Source of the DNA: JAAFHB01 sp963675995
GTDB lineage: Bacteria > Bacteroidota > Bacteroidia > Bacteroidales > Prolixibacteraceae
Direction: 5' to 3'
Length of the DNA stretch: 64,000 nucleotides
NCBI GenBank assembly: GCA_963675995.2
Contig: CAXXIY010000002.1
Location: 124,001 to 188,000 of the forward strand
The position numbers were made by a program, and so were the translations under genes. Of this stretch, positions 46,434 to 54,289 are shown in pieces. The notes below the pieces were generated by a model. The model saw only the letters and a list, made by a program, of their open reading frames with translations, was not told the DNA's origin and searched no databases. Numbering within the stretch: position 1 is the first letter of the stretch; every line of letters starts with the position of its first letter.

Positions 46434-46523
46434 ATCAGTAAATTTACTTCATGTTAATTTTTTACCTGGCTATGAGACGAGTGTAATTTCTCATTCTGAG
46501 CTTTCAATCCCAAATTTGAAATT

Positions 46524-47363
46524 CTATATGGTGAGATGTTCCTTTCTTGCAACCTTACTCAATTTTGCGGCAACAGCGATTGTGCCGGTCATGTAATATC
46601 TTCTGGAACTGAGACCTAAGACCGGCAGAATACCAAGGCTATTATCGATGAGGAACAATTCATCGGCATTCAGGAGCTCTTCATGCCTGATCTCTTTATT
46701 CTCAATGATTTTGTAACCGCATTGTTCTGCGCATTCCATCACAACCCCGAGCAGAGGTGGCGAATAACCCAATGATTCGGGGGCGGGAAACACAGCAGCA
46801 TGATCAATCAGGTAGCCAAAAGTTCCACCGATTGATTCACAGGCAAATCCGTCACTATTTGAAATAATCAGATTATGCTGGGCGGTGAGAAGGGCGGTTC
46901 GGGTGGCTGTCATCCATAAAAAGCGGCTTGATGGTTCGTACGGAGAGGCTGTTGATCTAGATTTCAACCCTTCTTTGTAAAAATCAATTAACAACCCACC
47001 TTCATTGAGCGGAAAAAATCCACGTGTAAGTTCTTCGGCAAATAAAAGGTAGTCTGTCCCCGAAGTGCCGGGAATCAGATTTACAACCACCTTTGCCGCC
47101 AGAAAGAGATGATTTTTATTCAAAAGTCTCGAAACATCTCGCTTAAAGCGGGATAGATCCCAATCAACCGGGATTGGTAAACCTATGGCTAATAGAGAAT
47201 TGATTAAAAAGTTAAAATTCTCTTCAGCGAACATCACCAGATTATTCTCTGTCCTGATCGACCCTCTGATTCCTGAATTCAGTCTGAAGAGATCGGTACT
47301 TGAAAACAGCGCTTCGGGTTCAGGATAAAACCTGCCATTGAAGAGAATAAAACCGCCTTTCAT
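46524..47363 (-). CDS. Aminotransferase class IV-like protein
   Basis: A 279-residue protein of the fold-IV PLP family (branched-chain aminotransferase / aminodeoxychorismate lyase). It shows the N-terminal FNGRFYPEPEALFSSTDLF, an SNSDGFACESIGGTFGYLI segment corresponding to the D-G-x(2)-E-x(5)-N region, and a C-terminal ELLNADELFLIDNSLGILPV. The place where the PLP lysine normally sits (K-T/S-x-N before the A-x3-A helix) reads SRFLWMTATR, without Lys. It may therefore not bind PLP covalently. In Bacteroidota such genes often lie near folate or housekeeping genes. Confidence 0.75.
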   Translation of the reverse strand: MKGGFILFNGRFYPEPEALFSSTDLFRLNSGIRGSIRTENNLVMFAEENFNFLINSLLAIGLPIPVDWDLSRFKRDVSRLLNKNHLFLAAKVVVNLIPGTSGTDYLLFAEELTRGFFPLNEGGLLIDFYKEGLKSRSTASPYEPSSRFLWMTATRTALLTAQHNLIISNSDGFACESIGGTFGYLIDHAAVFPAPESLGYSPPLLGVVMECAEQCGYKIIENKEIRHEELLNADELFLIDNSLGILPVLGLSSRRYYMTGTIAVAAKLSKVARKEHLTI

Positions 47364-47374
47364 GAAAATACAAT

Positions 47375-48001
47375 TTACATCATGATCCTTCCAAACAACA
47401 TATCGAAAAATCCAAGCAGCAAGGAGGGTTTGAGTATTACAGGGAGGAAGAATCCGAAGATCGCCCCCAAAAAATGGGCATCATGGGCAATATTGTCTGT
47501 TTTTTTTGTACTCATATAATAGGAGTAATAGAGGTACAATCCGCCGAAGATGATTCCGGGGATCGGTAAAATGCCAAAAAAGTAGATGCTGCTCCATGGA
47601 TCAAAAAATATAGCCGTGAAAAGTACGGCTGAAACAGCACCTGAGGCTCCGACAGCATTGTAATATGGATTGTCTTTTTGTTTGTAAAGCGACCACAATG
47701 TTGAAAAGAGAACCGAACCAAAAAAGAGGATCAGATAATAGGTAATCCCCCCGACATTTCCGAAATTTTCCTGAAAATAGCGCTCGACAACTGAACCAAA
47801 CGAAAAAAGTACGATCATATTCACAATCAGGTGTTCCCAGTTTGCATGAATAAATGCATGTGTGAATAATCGGTAAAGCTGTTTGCGATGATAGATTTTA
47901 TATGCGTTGAATTGCAACTGTGCCATTGTTCCCTTCTGCGAAAATGACATAGCAGAAGTTAAAGATATAATTAGAATCAACATTATTGTTATTGTTCCCA
48001 T
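47375..48001 (-). CDS. Rhomboid family intramembrane serine protease
   Basis: A 208-residue protein with six membrane helices. It has the oxyanion-region HANWEHLIVNMIVLFSFG, the catalytic Ser in GASGAVSAV near residue 108 and a catalytic His in AHDAHFLGAIFG near residue 180. Rhomboids cleave membrane helices; substrates here are unknown. It is read with holA, 3 bases apart, and the aminotransferase-like gene follows after 11 bases. Confidence 0.93.
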   Translation of the reverse strand: MGTITIMLILIISLTSAMSFSQKGTMAQLQFNAYKIYHRKQLYRLFTHAFIHANWEHLIVNMIVLFSFGSVVERYFQENFGNVGGITYYLILFFGSVLFSTLWSLYKQKDNPYYNAVGASGAVSAVLFTAIFFDPWSSIYFFGILPIPGIIFGGLYLYYSYYMSTKKTDNIAHDAHFLGAIFGFFLPVILKPSLLLGFFDMLFGRIMM

Positions 48002-48004
48002 TGC

Positions 48005-49009
48005 CTAGATATGTAAAATTTTAAATGTTAGTTCTCGTAGCAGATCTCCATTCGGAGTGCTGCCTCCACGACCACCTTTTGAGCGTAAGTCGTATTCCCT
48101 CATCATCGAAATGATATTGATCGCTTTATCAAGCGGATAATTACGTGAGGCGGAGATGTAATCATTCACAAAAAAAGGATTTACCCCAAGTTTTTGTGCA
48201 ACAATATTTCGATCATTTTTATTTTCCAAACCATGAAAAACGAGTATTTTCCTGAAATAGGTAGCAAGGTTTCCAATAATTGATGTCAGAGAATTTTGTT
48301 TCTCGTTATCTATAAAATAGTTAATGATCTGGTTTGATTTTAGGATTTCCTTATTTCCCAGGGCTTTTTGTAATTCAAAAAAATTAAAGTCCTTACTAAT
48401 GCCGATGTTCTTTTCAACATCATCAGGCATGATGCTTGTCCCCGGGACCAACGAGATTGTCACTTTTTCAAGTTCATTAACAATCCGTTGAAGGTCGCTT
48501 CCAATAAAATCGGCGATCATTTGTGCGGCACGGGGATCGATTCCAAGGTTTTTCTCTTTCAGATATTTCGAAATCCAGGAAGCAACCTGATTGTCGTACA
48601 ATGGTTTTGATTCCATGTAGACACCCTTTTTTTGCAAAGCTTTATAAAGTTTTTTCCTTTTGTCGATTGTTTTGTACTTGTAATTGATCACCAGGATCGT
48701 TGATTGCATCGGATTTTCAACATAGGACGCCAAATCTTCGATGTTTTTGATATTCTGGGCCTCACGAATTACAACAACTTGTCGCTCAGCCATCATCGGA
48801 AACCTTTTGGCTGAAGTCATTATTGTGTCAATGCTCAAATCTTTGCCATACAAAATCGACTGATTGAACCCTTTCTCATCATCGGTCAAAACGTTTTCAA
48901 GAATAAAATGACTAACCTGATCCATAAAATAGGGTTCTTCCCCTTCCAGAAAGTAAACCGGCGAAAATTTTTTATTTTTTAAATCAGTAATAATCTGACT
49001 GTAATCCAT
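48005..49009 (-). CDS. holA: DNA polymerase III subunit delta
   Basis: The 334-residue protein opens the sliding clamp in the clamp-loader complex. The N-terminus (FSPVYFLEGEEPYFMDQVSHFI) and the VVIREAQNI and LGNKEILKS segments are typical for HolA. Walker A is degenerate, as is normal for delta. It lies 5 bases from the AMP nucleosidase gene and 3 bases from the rhomboid gene, so this is one leftward operon. Confidence 0.93.
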   Translation of the reverse strand: MDYSQIITDLKNKKFSPVYFLEGEEPYFMDQVSHFILENVLTDDEKGFNQSILYGKDLSIDTIMTSAKRFPMMAERQVVVIREAQNIKNIEDLASYVENPMQSTILVINYKYKTIDKRKKLYKALQKKGVYMESKPLYDNQVASWISKYLKEKNLGIDPRAAQMIADFIGSDLQRIVNELEKVTISLVPGTSIMPDDVEKNIGISKDFNFFELQKALGNKEILKSNQIINYFIDNEKQNSLTSIIGNLATYFRKILVFHGLENKNDRNIVAQKLGVNPFFVNDYISASRNYPLDKAINIISMMREYDLRSKGGRGGSTPNGDLLRELTFKILHI

Positions 49010-49014
49010 ATTGG

Positions 49015-49785
49015 TTAAAATTTCAGATGTTTCACAGACCGGCCATCGTTGATAATCTCCGTTAGGGCTCCAATCCCTATTTCGAGATGTCTGTTTACAA
49101 ATTTGCGTGTAACCTCTTTATCACTCGCGGCGGTTTTTACTCCGGTTGAAATCATCGGTTGGTCCGAAACAAGGAGCAAGGCTCCTGTTGGAATCTGATT
49201 GTAAAACCCTACTGTAAAAATTGTTGCGGTTTCCATATCAATTGCCATTGCACGTGTTTTGCTCAGGTATTTTTTAAACCGTTCGTCGTATTCCCACACC
49301 CTTTTGTTGGTCGTGAATACGGTGCCAGTCCAATAGTCAAGACCTAGATCCCTTATGGTAGAGGAGACAGCACGTTGAAGACTGAATGCGGGCAAAGCGG
49401 GCACCTCGGGTGGAAGATAATCGTTGGAAGTACCATCACTTCGGATTGCGGCTATGGGTAGAATCAGATTTCCCAGTTCACTTTTTCGTTTCAATCCACC
49501 ACATTTCCCCAAAAACAGAACCGCTTCAGGCATAATGGCACTTAGCAAATCCATAATCGTAGCTGCATTGGGGCTCCCCATTCCAAAGTTAATGATGGTG
49601 ATCCCATTAGCACTGGCATTAGGCATCGATTTGTCCTCACCAATAATTGGAACTCCAAATCGCTCAGCAAAATTTTCAATGTAGTTCTGGAAATTCGTGA
49701 GAATTATATATCGCGAAAAATCTTCAAGTTCCCGCCCGGTATATCGCGGGAGCCAATTTCTTACAATCTCTTCTTTTGTTTTCAT
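49015..49785 (-). CDS. amn: AMP nucleosidase
   Basis: A phosphorylase-fold enzyme of 256 residues that hydrolyses AMP to adenine and ribose 5-phosphate. The segments NFGMGSPNAATIMDLL, FLGKCGGLKRKSELGN and AIDMETATIFTVGF (active-site Met-Glu) support it. It is the short Bacteroidota form without the N-terminal regulatory domain of the E. coli enzyme. Start at the ATG at 49785; two further codons lead to a TTG. First gene of the operon with holA. Confidence 0.88.
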   Translation of the reverse strand: MKTKEEIVRNWLPRYTGRELEDFSRYIILTNFQNYIENFAERFGVPIIGEDKSMPNASANGITIINFGMGSPNAATIMDLLSAIMPEAVLFLGKCGGLKRKSELGNLILPIAAIRSDGTSNDYLPPEVPALPAFSLQRAVSSTIRDLGLDYWTGTVFTTNKRVWEYDERFKKYLSKTRAMAIDMETATIFTVGFYNQIPTGALLLVSDQPMISTGVKTAASDKEVTRKFVNRHLEIGIGALTEIINDGRSVKHLKF

Positions 49786-49798
49786 AGGCAATTTTAGG

Positions 49799-49806
49799 CA
49801 AAATTA
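49799..49806 (-). promoter_or_regulatory. -7 box of the amn-holA operon
   Basis: Minus strand TAATTTTG fits TAnnTTTG, 13 bases before the start at 49785. A TTTG lies 24 bases upstream, a little beyond the usual spacing. Confidence 0.35.
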
Positions 49807-49874
49807 TCTGGTTTTTGCAGATTCTTGTTTCAAATGAAAATAAAAATTAGTTTTGGGTGATTTTAATTTCAACA

Positions 49875-50333
49875 ATGGATCTTAATCTGCCTCAATTTAC
49901 ATTTCGAATCAAAGACAACCAGGCTAAAAAGCTGATTTTTGATAGTTTTCGCCGTCGATGGGTTGTGTTGACACCTGAGGAGTGGGTGAGACAAAATTTT
50001 GCCCGATATCTTTCCGATGTAAAGCATTACCCGCTATCGCTTATCGCCATCGAACGATCATTAAGGATCAATCAGCACGATTTTCGCTCAGATATTGTCC
50101 TGTTCTCAAAATCCGGAGACCCACTTGCTGTTGTTGAATGCAAAGCTCCCGAGGTGAAAATATCACAACAGGTTTTTGATCAGATCGCACGTTATAATCT
50201 TAAACTAAGGGTTAATTATCTGATTGTTACAAACGGTTTGACCCATTATTGCTGCCAATTCGATCAACAAGTGCTCACCTATACTTTTTTATCTGAAATA
50301 CCCGATTATAGGGAGATTCATATGGAACCTTAA
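49875..50333 (+). CDS. Stand-alone type I restriction R-like nuclease domain (HSDR_N_2)
   Basis: A 152-residue protein consisting only of the PD-(D/E)xK domain seen at the N-terminus of HsdR. Key residues are RSDIVLF (Asp) and LAVVECKAP (E-x-K), with a conserved VRQNFARYL segment before it. No helicase, specificity or methyltransferase gene is present, so it is not part of a type I system here. Start at the ATG at 49875; the open frame begins at a GTG at 49857. Divergent from amn. Confidence 0.88.
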   Translation: MDLNLPQFTFRIKDNQAKKLIFDSFRRRWVVLTPEEWVRQNFARYLSDVKHYPLSLIAIERSLRINQHDFRSDIVLFSKSGDPLAVVECKAPEVKISQQVFDQIARYNLKLRVNYLIVTNGLTHYCCQFDQQVLTYTFLSEIPDYREIHMEP

Positions 50334-50351
50334 CCTGAAATTGCAATTGAT

Positions 50352-50891
50352 TTAGTACTGTGGCAATTCAGAGAATAATTGCATCATCACTTCATCCTTC
50401 CAGCCTGATGATGTTCTAAGCCACTCTTTTTTTACCCCGCATATTTTAAAACCATATTTTTCGAACAGCGAACGACTTATCTCGTTATCTGATTCAATAT
50501 TGGCGTATAACTGGTGAATATTCAATTTGTTAAAACAGTAAGAAATCAACAGCTCAAGGGTTGCCGAGGCATATCCTTTCGAACGATCCTCCCGGCCATA
50601 GATTAACAGTCCGACTCCGGCCCTGGAATTGTAGGGGTCAAAATCAAATAGATCAATCGCCCCAACCGTTTTTCCATCCAGATTACTGATCATCAATCTA
50701 AGTTGTTTGCTTTCGTAAATATCTTTATCTGAGTTTTTTATATACAGGGCCAGAATGTACTTTGAATAGGGAACCAGCGTTTGGCTGATTTCCCAGATTT
50801 CAGGATCGTTTTCCCAACTGTAAAGTAAATCAATATCTTCAGGTTCAATAGCCCTAAGCGTGACGGTATCGTTGGTGAGGTATTTATCCAT
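50352..50891 (-). CDS. GNAT-family N-acetyltransferase
   Basis: A 179-residue acetyltransferase of the RimJ/RimL-like group: it begins with TLRAIEPEDIDLLYSWENDPEIW and carries the acetyl-CoA loop REDRSKGYASATLELL near residue 105 and ESDNEISRSLFEKYGF near residue 140. The acceptor is not known; proteins of this type modify spermidine, amino acids or protein N-termini. It follows recR by 5 bases in one operon. Confidence 0.9.
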   Translation of the reverse strand: MDKYLTNDTVTLRAIEPEDIDLLYSWENDPEIWEISQTLVPYSKYILALYIKNSDKDIYESKQLRLMISNLDGKTVGAIDLFDFDPYNSRAGVGLLIYGREDRSKGYASATLELLISYCFNKLNIHQLYANIESDNEISRSLFEKYGFKICGVKKEWLRTSSGWKDEVMMQLFSELPQY

Positions 50892-50896
50892 GATCT

Positions 50897-51520
50897 TTAT
50901 CCAAGAAAGTTTTCAAATAGCATTCTGTTTACAATGGAACGACCCAGCGTAACCTCGTCGGTATACTCAATCTCGTCCCCAATTGAGACACCGCGTGCCA
51001 GTGTGGTGATCTTAATCGGATAGCCTTTTAATTTTTTAAAGATATAAAAATTGGTACTATCCCCCTCCATAGTGGTACTTAAGGCAAATATTACCTCATC
51101 GACCTCCCCCTTTTCCACCCTCGCCAGAAGTGATTCAATCTCCAGATCGGCAGGACCAATCCCGTCCATGGGCGATATAATCCCCCCCAAAACATGATAT
51201 ACACCCCTGTATTGTTGAGTGTTTTCAATCGACATCACATCGCGGATGTTCTCTACAACACATACCATTCGGTGATCACGTGAAGGATTGTTACAAATAT
51301 TACAGATATCTGCATCAGAAATGTTCCGACATATCCGGCAATGTTTCACCTCTTCGCGCAATTGAGTCAAAGCATGGCTGAACCGCTGGACCTCAATAAC
51401 ATCTTTTTTAAGCAGGTGAAGAACCAGCCGCAAAGCTGTTTTCTTCCCAATACCTGGTAATTTAGAAAATTCATTTACAGCATTTTCCAGAAGCTTTGAA
51501 GGAAAATTCTCTATTGTCAT
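50897..51520 (-). CDS. recR: Recombination protein RecR
   Basis: The 207-residue DNA-repair protein works with RecF and RecO to load RecA at gaps. Parts in order: helix-hairpin-helix PGIGKKTALRLVLHLL (near residue 20), a four-Cys zinc finger (CRICRN...DICNIC), and the Toprim domain with VVENIRDVMSIE and later GDEIEYTDEVTLGRS at the C-terminus. Length is standard. Confidence 0.97.
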   Translation of the reverse strand: MTIENFPSKLLENAVNEFSKLPGIGKKTALRLVLHLLKKDVIEVQRFSHALTQLREEVKHCRICRNISDADICNICNNPSRDHRMVCVVENIRDVMSIENTQQYRGVYHVLGGIISPMDGIGPADLEIESLLARVEKGEVDEVIFALSTTMEGDSTNFYIFKKLKGYPIKITTLARGVSIGDEIEYTDEVTLGRSIVNRMLFENFLG

Positions 51521-51539
51521 GCACTAATTTTAATTTATC

Positions 51540-51547
51540 CAAAGTTA
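51540..51547 (-). promoter_or_regulatory. -7 box of recR
   Basis: Minus strand TAACTTTG, 19 bases before the recR ATG. No -33 TTG at the normal distance. Confidence 0.35.
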
Positions 51548-51619
51548 ATAAGTGTCGGTAAAGCTTTTCATCCTGTAATAAATTATTTTGGGAGCAATTG
51601 TTTTTCGTATCTTTATAGG

Positions 51620-52591
51620 ATGATCAGAAATAAAATCCAGGCGTTTTTCAATCCTGAGCAGTACCAAGGTTGGGGCAAAACACACAAATACTTTGAGGGG
51701 TGGTATTTTAAGGTTGTCAATGGGGATGAAACCAAGGCATTTGCTTTTATTCCGGGGATAGCCATGGACGATTTAGGCCGGAAACAGGCATTTATTCAGG
51801 TACTTGACGGAAAGAAACAGACTTCGGTAAATCATCTTTTCTCGGCAGAAGACTTTGCTCCGGTTCCGGGGATATTCCAATTGAATATAGGAAAGAATCA
51901 CTTCTCGGAAAGCTTATTGTCGCTTCATTTGCCTGATATTATTGGTAAACTCCAGTTTACCAATAATATCCCCTGGCCCAAGCACTGGTATTCACCAGGA
52001 ATAATGGGACCTTACTCGTTTGTCCCCTTTATGGAGTGTTACCATGGAATTGTGAGCATGGATCACACGATCAGTGGTCAATTGCAAATCAACGATGATA
52101 TTGTCGATTTTGATAGTGGGAGAGGTTATATCGAGAAGGATTGGGGCCATTCGTTTCCGAGCGCTTATATCTGGATGCAGACCAACCATTTCACGACAGC
52201 CGGGATTTCGCTCAAGTCATCTGTTGCCAATATTCCCTGGATCGGAAAATCGTTTGTAGGTTTTATTACCGGTATCTGGCTGCATGACCGGTTATTCCAA
52301 TTTACGACTTACAATGGTTCCATCCTTCGCAAATCAACTGTTGATGGGCAGAAAATTGAATTGGTCATCGAAAACAGCAAATACCGGATCGAGATCCTTG
52401 CCTACAGGGATAAGGCTACGGTTTTAGCCTCCCCAATTAAAGGTTTGATGGAAGGACGAATAGAGGAGAGTATGACTTCCCATGTTGAAGTAGCGCTTTT
52501 CGACAGGAAACTTCAGCGTACCCTACTTTCAGACACCGGCAGGAATGCAGGTCTCGAAGTGGCTGGAAAAATTGAAGAAATTTTGGTTTAG
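51620..52591 (+). CDS. Tocopherol cyclase-family protein
   Basis: A 323-residue protein with the tocopherol cyclase-like fold: WGKTHKYFEGWYFKVVN at the N-terminus, FNLNIGKN-like strands, GPYSFVPFMECYHGIVSMD and the central GYIEKDWGHSFPSAYIWMQTN. In plants the family closes the chromanol ring; bacterial members have no proven substrate, and no other tocopherol gene is here. TTTG (51587-51590), 17 bases and TATCTTTA (51608-51615) is a possible promoter with almost no leader. It overlaps the convergent gene by four bases. Confidence 0.88.
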   Translation: MIRNKIQAFFNPEQYQGWGKTHKYFEGWYFKVVNGDETKAFAFIPGIAMDDLGRKQAFIQVLDGKKQTSVNHLFSAEDFAPVPGIFQLNIGKNHFSESLLSLHLPDIIGKLQFTNNIPWPKHWYSPGIMGPYSFVPFMECYHGIVSMDHTISGQLQINDDIVDFDSGRGYIEKDWGHSFPSAYIWMQTNHFTTAGISLKSSVANIPWIGKSFVGFITGIWLHDRLFQFTTYNGSILRKSTVDGQKIELVIENSKYRIEILAYRDKATVLASPIKGLMEGRIEESMTSHVEVALFDRKLQRTLLSDTGRNAGLEVAGKIEEILV

Positions 52592-53700
52592 TTGAAATAG
52601 ATATCCACCAGCATAATCTCTGATTTACCCGCTGTTTTAACCTGAGGACCCCAAAGACGCAGGCCACTGGTTACAAAAAAATGGGTATTACTGATTTTCC
52701 GGTATCCCCAACTCAGATCATACATGTGGTGAATGATGTAGTTTATTGGAAATAGCTGACCATTATGGGTATGGCCCGAAAACTGGACATCAACAGCTGA
52801 CTTACTGGTAGTTTGTAATTCGGTGGGTCGATGATCCATCAAAATAACAGGAAGATCGGGGGTGATGTTTTCGAGTATTTTGACAACACTCATACGTGCT
52901 TTATATTGCTGGTCAAATCTTCCGGCCAAATAAAATGAACTGTCAACTTTTACAATAGTATCACACAGCAGGGTAATCCCTGACTTTTGGTAGAAGTTTC
53001 CCCTGACATGACCTAAATAGTATTCATGATTCCCGGGAATCCCAAATGTTCCATATTTTGTTGAAATGGTTTTTAACGCTGATTCGATGGATCTGATCGT
53101 TTCGCCATCACTTTTCCCCTCAATGATATCGCCACCATAAAGGAGGAGATCGGGTCGAAGATCATTCACCTTTCTGATGAACTTTTCCATATAACGGAGG
53201 CTGGTATTTGGCATTATGTGAATATCGGCTACGAATGCTATCCGAAGATGATCTATCTTGCTTTGTTTCCGGGGAACGTCAATCCGGTATTCCGATATAC
53301 GGATGGTATTCAGGTTAATGGCGCCAGCTATTATTATTGCAACAGGTATTAGAATCATTACAGAAAGGGAATAGATTCTGAATGATAATTTATTCCGTTT
53401 GGTGTGGGAGAGGATGTTCAACCGGCGATTGAACAACAAAAAAAGGTCAAACAATAGAACATTGAGGAAGAGGTACAAATAAAATGGCAAGATGTAGCCC
53501 GAAATATCGGAGAGTGCAAGTATCAGGGAATTTCTATCCAGGCGCCAAAGTTGACCAACAAGAGGGAAGATTGCAGCTAACAATAAATAAATCAGTACAT
53601 ACCATCGCTTATAACTTTCGTTGATGAGGAGCTTCTTTATTCTGAAAAAAGGGTAGCCCGTAAGAATAAGATATGCGAGTAGGATAAAAAGATGAAACAT
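52588..53700 (-). CDS. Membrane metallophosphoesterase
   Basis: A 370-residue protein: four or so membrane helices in the first 140 residues, then a calcineurin-like phosphoesterase domain with FVADIHI, LYGGDIIEG, GIPGNHEYY, ILMDHRP and SGHTHNGQLFP, all metal-binding motifs present. YkuE/YaeI-type members of this layout act near lipids; the substrate here is unknown. Its stop overlaps that of the tocopherol cyclase-like gene. Confidence 0.92.
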   Translation of the reverse strand: MFHLFILLAYLILTGYPFFRIKKLLINESYKRWYVLIYLLLAAIFPLVGQLWRLDRNSLILALSDISGYILPFYLYLFLNVLLFDLFLLFNRRLNILSHTKRNKLSFRIYSLSVMILIPVAIIIAGAINLNTIRISEYRIDVPRKQSKIDHLRIAFVADIHIMPNTSLRYMEKFIRKVNDLRPDLLLYGGDIIEGKSDGETIRSIESALKTISTKYGTFGIPGNHEYYLGHVRGNFYQKSGITLLCDTIVKVDSSFYLAGRFDQQYKARMSVVKILENITPDLPVILMDHRPTELQTTSKSAVDVQFSGHTHNGQLFPINYIIHHMYDLSWGYRKISNTHFFVTSGLRLWGPQVKTAGKSEIMLVDIYFN

Positions 53701-53931
53701 CAGCTATTATTTTAAGAATCAAACCGGTGCGAAGATAAAAATTCGTATCGGAATTATCTGCCAATATTCAATCCATATTTATTTTCAGAAATCAATTCAT
53801 CCACGATTGGAGAAAATATTGGGTTGGTGATGGTATAAAATTGCCGCAATGGATGTAAATTTACGGGAAGATAAGGATCTGACTATACAAAGGTAATATA
53901 CCTGCTGATTAATAAATTATGGCTATCAGTT

Positions 53932-54240
53932 ATGAAGCTTAAAATCGTAGTTGCTGTTGGTATTATTATTGGATTGGCCTATTGCAAGGACAAAAATTAC
54001 GGTGATTATCAGTCGAGGGGAAAGATTACAGGCCCTGATCTTGGAATGTGTATCTGTTGCGGAGGCTGGAAGATAGTGATCGATGATGTCACTTACAATT
54101 TTGATTCAATCCCTTCCGGATCATCTATTAACCTGAATAAGGAAACCTTTCCCATATATGTAAAACTTGACTGGGAGGAGTCAGGTATTAACCGCTGTCC
54201 CAAATGGATCACCATCCAAAAAATTGTAAAAGAGCAATAA
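53932..54240 (+). CDS. Small Cys-rich lipoprotein, unknown function
   Basis: The 102-residue protein has a lipobox (GLAYC, acylated Cys19). The mature part is about 84 residues and carries a cluster GMCICCGGW near residue 45 and a further Cys in GINRCPKW near residue 90, four Cys in all. That suggests metal binding or a disulfide-bonded fold, but no family comes to mind beyond a conserved GPDLGMCICCGG segment I associate with Bacteroidota unknown proteins. It stands alone and ends at a strong terminator. Confidence 0.75.
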   Translation: MKLKIVVAVGIIIGLAYCKDKNYGDYQSRGKITGPDLGMCICCGGWKIVIDDVTYNFDSIPSGSSINLNKETFPIYVKLDWEESGINRCPKWITIQKIVKEQ

Positions 54241-54249
54241 TAATTTAAG

Positions 54250-54283
54250 CGATCAGGGCTACTAAAGAACGCAGCCCTGATCG
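54250..54283. terminator. Bidirectional terminator
   Basis: CGATCAGGGCT (54250-54260) and AGCCCTGATCG (54273-54283) form a perfect 11-bp stem between the lipoprotein gene and the convergent M16 peptidase gene. T runs on either side are weak. Confidence 0.7.
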
Positions 54284-54289
54284 TTCGAA

